Position numbers and translations under genes: made by a program. 64,000 nucleotides of DNA, taken from positions 1,996,001 through 2,060,000 of the forward strand of contig BDSL01000005.1 in NCBI GenBank assembly GCA_003116995.1, written 5' to 3'. Below the pieces are notes generated by a model that was not told the origin of the DNA, made no database searches, and saw only the letters and a list, made by a program, of their open reading frames with translations. How positions within the stretch are numbered: the stretch's first letter is position 1; each line of letters starts with the position of its first letter. Of this stretch, positions 56,959-64,000 are shown piece by piece. Source of the stretch: Yamagishiella unicocca. Lineage: Eukaryota > Chlorophyta > Chlorophyceae > Chlamydomonadales > Volvocaceae.

Positions 56959-59900
56959 ATGCACGGCCGTCCGCGCGAATACAAGAACAAGCTTAAGGGC
57001 GACCCAAAGGCGCAAGAAGCATACAAGAAAAAGGTATCACACGCAAAGGAAAACTATGATATTATCTTGGACGCCATTTCAATCCGGGCCAGAGCCCTCT
57101 GCGAGCGCATGCGTCAGCCGTCCATGGGCCTCGGTCGCAGGTTGATGCCATCCGAAACGGGACTGCCCTGGTGCTGGAATATCGGAAGCAGAAAAAATAT
57201 GATCCTGCTATCCTGGACGCGGCGGCGAAGCTGCTGAAGGTGGTCCCGGAGGTGCGCGCGGTGGGGGCCGACACGAGCTTCGGCAAGACGGGCCGGCGCG
57301 CGCATGGGCGCCCCATGGCCCCCACGTGATCATTGCCAACCTCCCTCCAACTTATGCCTGGTTCGGCGGATGAGGAGAGGGATGCGGCAGCTTCTGGTGT
57401 ATGGCGCAGCACACAACTCCTCCGTCTCTCCTCAGCGCCTGCGCTGCGCCGAACAGCAGTGCAGCACAGTGTCGTGTAGCGGCAGCCAACAGGCGTCACC
57501 ACCCGGCACCCCAATCCCCCACACCCACCCCACACACAAACACACCCCAACCCTCGCAACCCACCCAACCTCGCACGCTCCGACGTCCGTCATCAAACAG
57601 TCCCAGCCCCACTCGTGTATGTTGAAATGGTACACCGACGACGGCACTCCGACGCACCCCCTTGATCCGGATCCAGATCTACACGCTTTGGAACTACCGG
57701 CGGGAGGCGCTGGATCCGGTGTTCGCTGCGGGCGGCGAGGAGGCGCAGCGGGCGAGTGACGGCGAGCTGGCTCTGACGCAAGTGAGCGCACCTCGGAGCT
57801 GTGCCCGTGACCCTCTCCTCCCCGCCTCCCCGCCTCCCTGCCTACCTGCCTCCTCGCCCCGCTGTCTACCTTCCCCGCCTCCCTGCCTCCGCCTCCCTCC
57901 CTGCCTCCCCGCCTCCCTGCCTCCCCGCCCCGCTGTCTACCCTCCCCCCGCCTCCACCTTCCTCCCTGCCTCCACCTCCCTTCTGTGCCTGACCTCCCGC
58001 CACCCCCCGGACCCCTGCGGGTGGTTCCCTGGCGGTGCTCAGACCTGCCTGGCTGAGAACCCAAAGTCCTACTCCGCCTGGCACCACCGCAAGTGGGTTG
58101 TGGCCAAGGGGCTGGCCCCCCTGGAGCGAGAGCTGCTCCTCATTTCCAGGTGGGAGTCTACCCCTGGGCGTCTGCCGCTGTTGGCGCTAACCACCTCAAC
58201 AAAGCCGTGTTGCGGTCTGAGCCTCTCACATCGCATGATGGTGCTGACCTGACCTGACCTGACCCGACCTGGCCGCCGCGGCAGCAGCCGACAGCCCCGA
58301 GCCCCCATAAACAAGCCCTCCCCTTGACTGCAACCCTGCCCGCCACCCCTGTCCGCTTCTCCCTCCGGCGGCAGGGCCCTGGATGAGGACCCTCGCAACT
58401 TCCACGCCTGGAACTACCGCCAGTTCACTTGCCGGAGGATGGGGCGCAGCGCGGAGGTGCGGGGGCGGGGGCGGGGGCGGGGGCGGGGGCGGGGGCGGGG
58501 GCGGGGGCGGGGGCGGGGCGGGGGCGGGGGCGGGGGCGGGGGCGGGGGCGGGGGGGGCGAACAGCGAGGAAACTCGGGTGGGGCAGGGGAGGTGCGGCAG
58601 CAGGGGCGGCGGGCGGGTGGGGTGGAGGTGCCCCCTGGGGTCGGAAGGCGGGCCTATGAAGCACACCGACAGGGGGTAGGCATACACACGTGCGCCGTAC
58701 ACTACCCTGCGCCCTCAAGTTTTGCCCAGTTGTCACCCAACCCAGCCGAGGCCTACCGACCCCTGCTCGCCCAGCTGGCCCCCAACCCTCCCCGCGCTCT
58801 CGGACCCCCGCTCCGCCCCGCGCCCCGCCCCCAGGATGAGCTGCAGTACGTGGAGGAGAAGATCATCCAGAACTTCAGCAACTACAGCGCCTGGCACTTC
58901 CGCACTATCCTGCTGCACCAAATATACTGCGGCGCAGGTGGGCCGCCAGCCGCCCCGCATCCCCGGCCCCGTGTCACCGTGTCTTCTCGCCACCCCCCTC
59001 CAGTGGCCCCCCCCGTTTCCTACTCAGTTTTTGGGTTCAGTGCCGACCCACGGGTCTCCTCTCGTACCCCCTTCTGCCACCTTCCCGCCCAGCTGGCGGC
59101 CACGCCCCCCGCCCCGGATATCCCTCCCGGCCGTGCACCCGGCCACATCGTCATGCCGGCCCTAACCCGCCGCCTCCGTCTTCCCCGCGGCCCACCTATC
59201 AGGAGGGCAAGAGGGTGAAGAGGGCGGACCGCCCGCCGAGGCGGCAGCTGGGCCCGGGTCTTTGGCGGCAGCCGCTGCTGCCGCGACGGCTGGAGCCGCG
59301 ACCCGCGGGTCGGCGAGCCAGCAAACGCCCATACCCCATGACGTGCTGGACCAGGAGTACGACATGGTGCACCAGGTGTGTATGGTGCTGAGGGGACGGA
59401 GGCAGGGCGTGCCGATGCAAGAGTTGGGGACGACCCGTGGGTCAGCCATTCATCGAACAGAGCAGGGGCGTGCTACAGGACGTGCCCTGGGCCCCTCTCG
59501 CCTCCTTCCTCTGTCCCGATGATGGCATCTGCCGCCGCACGTCACTGGCGCGTGCTGGCGCCGTGAGGAGGTTATGGAGGTTGTGGTTGTTGTGGAGGTT
59601 GTGGTGGGCGGGGTCCGCCGGCGAGGGGGTCGAACCAGCCCCAACAACCACAACCTCCACAACCTCCGCAACCTCCACAACCTCGTCAAACTCTATAAAC
59701 TCCACAACCACCACAACTACCACAAACCCTAAAACCACCACAACCACCACAACCTCCACAACCCAACCCCGTGCTCCCTCCGGCTCCCTCTCTCCGCCCC
59801 CTCGCAGGCCTTCGCCACCGACGCCCGGGACCAGTCTCCTTGGATGTACTACCGCTGGCTGGTGGGCAACACGCTGGCGCACCTGGGGCCGGAGGCAGCA

Positions 59901-60676
59901 GCCGCGGCGGAGGCGGCAGCGGCAGCGGGAGGGGGGGCAGGGGCAGCGGGAGGGGGGGCAGGGGCAGTAGGGGGAGGCGGAGCAGGCGGGGGAGCTGGGA
60001 ACAGCGAAACGGGCAGGGCGGCGGATGGGGAGGCGGAGGCGGGTCGCGGCCGCGTGGCTGTGGTTTTGGAGCGCGAGGCTGCCCGGCTGCTGGAGGACCA
60101 CCTGGCTGCGGAGCCGGACGCCAAGTGGCCGCTGCTGACGCTGGCGCGGCTGCGGGAGGCGCAGGTGGGGGGCTTGGCTGGTGATGGGTAACAGAAAAGA
60201 ACCGGATACTCGACTGGTGGTGGGTGGGTGGGTAGCGAGGAGACCCGGTCACGTGATATAGGAGACGGAAGAAAACCTGGTCACATGACACAGGAAACGG
60301 AGAGCACAATCTAACCGGCGAATAGTTTTTAGGCACGCGCGCATGCCGGAAAGCTGGGTGGGAGAAAGGGGGAGCTGGGGGGCCTCGGGTTGCTGGTGGA
60401 TGAGGCGCGCCCTGTCGCTCACAGCGAGCCGCGCTGCCTGCCCTTTGCCAGCTGTCACTCAGCGCCTTCCACCTTCCACCACCTTCCGTTTCCCTCCTCC
60501 TGCTCTAGGCCCGCCTGGGTCTGGCCCCCTCCCCGGACGACTGCGCGGAGCTGCTAGTCCAGGCGCGGGCGCTATACAGCCGCCTCATGGATATCGACCC
60601 GCTGCGGAGGGGGTACTACCAGGACGCGCTGGAGGGCCGGGCTTTCGTGGTGGTGCAGGCGCTGGGGACTGTGTGA
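56959..60676 (+). CDS. RGTA: Rab geranylgeranyltransferase (type II) alpha subunit
   Basis: Alpha subunit of the cytosolic enzyme that, with the beta subunit and REP, attaches geranylgeranyl groups to Rab GTPases. Nine exons join in phase: 56959-57033, 57141-57251, 57677-57781, 58043-58149, 58375-58456, 58835-58937, 59203-59375, 59808-60164 and 60509-60676, giving 426 residues. It starts MHGRPREYKNK, the typical opening of the family. The prenyltransferase alpha repeats follow with their Trp signatures: YTLWNYRREAL, YSAWHHRKWVV, FHAWNYRQFTCR, YSAWHFRTILL and PWMYYRWLVGN. The C-terminus (ALYSRLMDIDPLRRGYYQD) fits the last helical hairpin. The LRR and Ig-like domains of animal RabGGTA are absent, as in plants. 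Exons 7 and 8 carry Ala/Gly insertions. FTase/GGTase-I alpha is less likely because of the MHGR start. Confidence 0.92.
58460..58556. repeat. (GGGGGC)n tract in an intron of the Rab prenyltransferase gene
   Basis: About 15 units of GGGGGC with one short unit near 58518 begin 3 bases after the donor at 58457. The transcribed strand is the G-rich one, so RNA G-quadruplexes next to the 5' splice site are possible. Confidence 0.95.
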
Positions 60677-61891
60677 CGTCGCGGCGCGTGGTGCGGTAAT
60701 GGCATGGGGCGCGAATTCAAAGATAACATGAGGTGGCGCGGATGCAGGGCGGCGCGATAGATGGATACGAAGTGGAGGAGATGGAAGCGATGGTGGTTGT
60801 GTTGTTGTTGGTGGTGGTGAAAGCGGACATGGCGCGCGTGATGTGGAAGCCGCGGGAAGGCGCGTTGTTGGAGACGCCCCAGGGTGGAATTATGCGGTGC
60901 GATCGCTATGATTTTGTTGCATGAAAGGCTGGGCGCGCAGCTCAGCCGGTTAGCATAATGGGTCGGGTCTCGCGGACACAGGGACACTAGCTCAGGGTCG
61001 TTGTGTACAATGCGCCATGCAAGCATCACACGTTCTTTCGAGATGTAGTTTGCCTACTTGGGTGATGCAAATTAGATGGGAACGTAGTAATGCTCACGTG
61101 GGTGCGAAAATATGTGCCGGACTGTGCCTTGGGTGTAACAACGGGAATCCAGACGGCGGAGGTGACCAGAACCTGGCTCGTTGCACTCTCAATCCTCACA
61201 TCTTCTTGAATCAGATATTTGCATACTGGGTGCGCGTCACGCGAGCAGCAACTAGGCTACATTCCAACATCAAAACCGCAGTTTAACTGGTACGTGGCAA
61301 ACCTTGTATGGTGATAGTTTCATGATCACCGCACCATACGTTTTGGCCACCTTAGTCCTGAGCTGCACGTTTGTTTGACAGGAAGATGCTGACTAGACTG
61401 TGCTGACCGTAGGACGACAGTTATATGTGTAAGGAGTACACTTTACACGCTCACTCGCTGTTGAAATCCTGGAGGAGAATTTGGCTTCCAGTTGCCTGCC
61501 TTACGGGGATGACGGGTGTGTACGGGTGACACGGCGATGCTGACGAACCAACTGACGCAGAAAGCGAATGCTGTTGCGTATGAAAACCGCTTTAAAACGG
61601 TGAACTCGCAGTCTTCACTTATTAGCTGCAACGACAGTTCACGAGGTTCCTGCATGTGAACTTTCTGAGTAAGGAAAAAGATTTGTATCTTAGCTCTCCG
61701 GAACCAGCCCGCGTCGCACCACCTAAAGGCCCCTGCGCTCAAGACACTTCAAAATAATAGCATAGCGTTTGGAGGGTGGGGTTGTAGGAGCTAGGAGGAG
61801 GGGTGTGGGTGGCGTCCTTTTAGTTTCTGGGTTGTGCATTTGGCTTACAACTAGGGTCGACTGGGTCCTCGCGGACTTGCTGCTCGTCAGG
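60677..61891. other. 3' region of the Rab prenyltransferase gene and promoter of the GlpX gene
   Basis: No coding gene is supported. TGTAA at 61134-61138 is the first behind the stop, giving a 3' UTR of about 460 nt. At 60939-60957 the words CAGCTCAGCCGGTTAGCAT resemble a tRNA D-arm (A box), but no matching anticodon arm, T arm or acceptor stem follows. Confidence 0.45.
61134..61138 (+). promoter_or_regulatory. TGTAA poly(A)-type motif behind the Rab prenyltransferase gene
   Basis: First TGTAA downstream of the stop at 60676, in the context GGGTGTAACAAC. Confidence 0.45.
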
Positions 61892-64000
61892 ATGGCTTTT
61901 CCTGGTAGAATGTCTTCTCAAGCCATGAAGATGGCGCATCGGCCTTCATCAGCGCTGGCACCGCACCGAGTCGCTTTTGTCCGACATGCCCCGGCACCTG
62001 CCCGGGTCGCCCAGCTCCCAGGCAAGGAATCTGACCAAATTCAGCATGGCCAGCCCTCAGAACACCTTCACGCTGCTGCGAATATGCTGAAAGGTGAGGT
62101 CTGTTCCGTGTTGGGATTGCAACTGCTGTGTAAGACTGAACGTGGTCCGAAGGGCCGACTGGGTCGCACCCAGACTCCCCCAAGGCTTTTATTAGTCATC
62201 GCATGCAATTCGCGTTCGGCCGACTGCGTTTCTGCCCAATCCGAGACGCTTATTTGTCATACTCGTTCTTGCCCCTGTCGGTCCCGCAGACCTGCAAAGC
62301 GACGCCTCGGGCCCCGACTACTCTATCGTGCAGCGCAACTTAGCCCTTGAGCTAGTCCGTGTCACGGAGGCCGCGGCCCTTGCGGCAGGCCGCTGGTTCG
62401 GCAAGGGCGACAAGAATGCCGCTGACCAGGTGAGGCGCGGCCACGGCCGCAGCCCTGCGGCCCCACCGCGGGCGGTCTGTTACCTTTACTTCTGTTTTAT
62501 AGGCAGCATTACGGTAAAGCTGTTTCAGGCAACGGTGCAATTGCCACATAGCGGGACGGACTGGGGTTGTGTCCGCGCCAAGTCTCTGCACGCCTGAGTA
62601 CCGCGTACAGCTATCTAGACTGCAACTCCTGATACTGCTCACTTACGGCGATGCGCTGTTGGCGGCTGTTGGCGTCTCGCCGGCCTCTTCACCTACCCAC
62701 GCCCACAGCTGCAGACGGCTTCCGCCATCACATGTAACTTGCATTGATCAGGCCCTCAGCGCCCCCGACCCAGAACCAGCTACTGGTCCTGGTGCACTGC
62801 ACCTGTCGCTTCTAAGCCTCCTGATGCTGCTGTTGCTGCCGTTACCTATGCTATTGTCGCCGCTGCTAAACCTCCTGCTGCTGTTGCTGCCGCTGCGGCT
62901 GGGTTAGGCCGCCGTGGACATGATGCGCAAGGTGCTCAACAGCGTTGCCATGGACGGAGTGGTGGTCATCGGGGAGGGCGAGAAGGACGAGGTAGGGGCA
63001 GCGGCGGCAAAGAATCTGCGGCAGGGACTACTGGGTCCGGGCCTCCGTGCCGTTTCCTTGCCGTTTCCGTGCTGTCTCCGCACTGTCAGAACCTTCGGGC
63101 TGATGGGATTTGTCGCCCAGCGGGAGATGGTTACTTCAGGCGCACCCGTTAGGTCTGCTGTGGCGCTGGTAAACCTTGCACTTAGAGAAGGTCCTCTCTC
63201 TCGCGCGCGCGGCATCGCGAGTGTCCCTTGACTGGTGGAAGCTGACGCTGGATCGCACGCACGTACATACACACCCCCTCGCGCAGGCGCCCATGCTGTA
63301 CTGCGGCGAGCGGATCGGCGACGGCAGGTGGGATACAACCTTGTCGGTTATTGGTCATTTGGTTGTTCAGACGTACAGTTAGGTTCAGTGGTGTAGGGGA
63401 AGACGCTTGGGCGATGGAAAGGTTGGGGCGGACGAGTCCAGCCCTGTTCACCAGTCCTGATCGTCCGTATGCGCCTTGCCGCAAGTGCCTTTCCGAACCA
63501 GCCCCTTCCCCCAAGATCCTGAATCCCCCCAATACTTCAAACAAAACCCAGTCTTACCCCGCTCTTCCCTTCCACCACCCCCTTCCCCCAGTATGTTCCC
63601 CAAGGTAGACATCGCCGTGGATCCGCTAGATGGCACCAGCCTCACCTCGCAGGGCCGCAACGGGGCCATCTCGGTGAGTGGCAGATTCCGGGGCAACAGG
63701 GTTTTCATCAATTTGGGGACGTGACGCAGGGATTGACAAGCATGCAGCAACCTTACCAGCTCCCTCTTCCAGCTCCCTCTTCCAGCTACAGTCGTACCGT
63801 ATTCTATTCCTTCGTGTTGTTGGTTCACAGCTTTCGCCTCTTCTTACACACCGCCGCGACCGCCGCTGCTGGGCCCTCCCTCCTTCCTTCCCTCCCTTCC
63901 ACTCCCCCTCCCTCCCTCGCAACCCTTTCCTGATCTGGCAGGTGATCGCTGTGGCCGAGCGCGGCTCCCTCTTCGACCCTGGCCCGTGCATGTACATGGA
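61892..64000 (+). CDS. Class II (GlpX-type) fructose-1,6-/sedoheptulose-1,7-bisphosphatase, 3' end cut by window
   Basis: A metal-dependent sugar bisphosphatase of the bacterial/cyanobacterial GlpX class, unrelated in sequence to the usual plant class I FBPase and SBPase; likely plastidial. Six exons are visible and in phase: 61892-62093, 62290-62429, 62908-62991, 63287-63327, 63592-63673 and 63942 onward, about 202 codons. Exon 1 is a Ser/Ala/His/Arg-rich presequence. Family motifs follow: [65 protein letters not shown] and [19 protein letters not shown]. The phosphatase Glu/Asp metal ligands (GEGEKD, DPLDGT) are intact. Between GDG and VDIAVDP the loop is short (SMFPK) compared with cyanobacterial enzymes. 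If imported into the plastid it would act in the Calvin cycle or gluconeogenesis. Confidence 0.93.

Noticed and set aside
58439..59218. Gly-Arg repeat protein of 259 codons
   Set aside because: It is the (GGGGGC)n intron tract read through neighbouring exons in other frames of the Rab prenyltransferase gene.

Overview
This window is nuclear DNA of a green alga, most likely a volvocine chlorophycean (Chlamydomonas/Volvox group). The evidence is: short exons with GT-AG introns and pyrimidine-rich acceptors; TGTAA motifs downstream of several genes; a gene for ASA1, a peripheral-stalk subunit of mitochondrial ATP synthase known from chlorophycean algae; plastid proteins with transit peptides (PGRL1, chaperonin 60 beta, a DNL-type zinc-finger escort protein, a class II fructose/sedoheptulose bisphosphatase); and a secreted Cys-rich protein with a Pro/Ser hinge of the volvocine extracellular-matrix kind. 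I cannot name the species. Exon-intron models were built by hand from splice consensus, reading-frame phase and family knowledge. No alignment software or RNA data were used.

Layout, left to right. 167-3674 (+) is the 3' part of nucleolar GTPase NOG2. 5460 to about 8.8-9.2 kb (-) is a large low-complexity Pro/Gln/Arg-Glu-rich protein of unknown function. 10804-13215 (+) is a plastid DUF2232-type membrane protein. 14760-16212 (-) is PGRL1 of photosynthetic cyclic electron flow. 16.2-19.0 kb holds a 272-bp tandem duplication. 19001-23291 (+) is ASA1. 24571-29991 (+) is an organelle-targeted calcineurin-like metallophosphoesterase inflated by low-complexity insertions.

30.0-34.4 kb is gene-poor and contains a hairpin with arms of about 260 bp and a 32-nt loop. 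34434-35316 (+) is the secreted Cys-rich protein. 35.3-39.3 kb is gene-poor, with a frameshifted retrotransposon-type chromodomain. 39304-46245 (-) is chloroplast chaperonin 60 beta in 11 coding exons with repeat-filled introns. 48752-49188 (+) is the 3' part of a small DnaJ-type zinc-finger protein. 49.2-52.5 kb has no confident gene. 52556-53767 (-) is intronless DCP1. 54862-56644 (-) is the DNL-type zinc-finger escort protein. It lies head-to-head, 314 bp apart, with the Rab geranylgeranyltransferase alpha subunit (56959-60676, +). 61892-64000 (+) is the 5' part of a GlpX-type class II FBPase/SBPase cut by the window edge.

Functionally this is an ordinary eukaryotic mixture with several plastid and mitochondrial energy-metabolism genes. 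I see no operon-like system. The most unusual items are the long hairpin locus, two GC-AG introns in neighbouring genes, the duplicated block with an inverted 18-bp junction, and the split metallophosphoesterase core.
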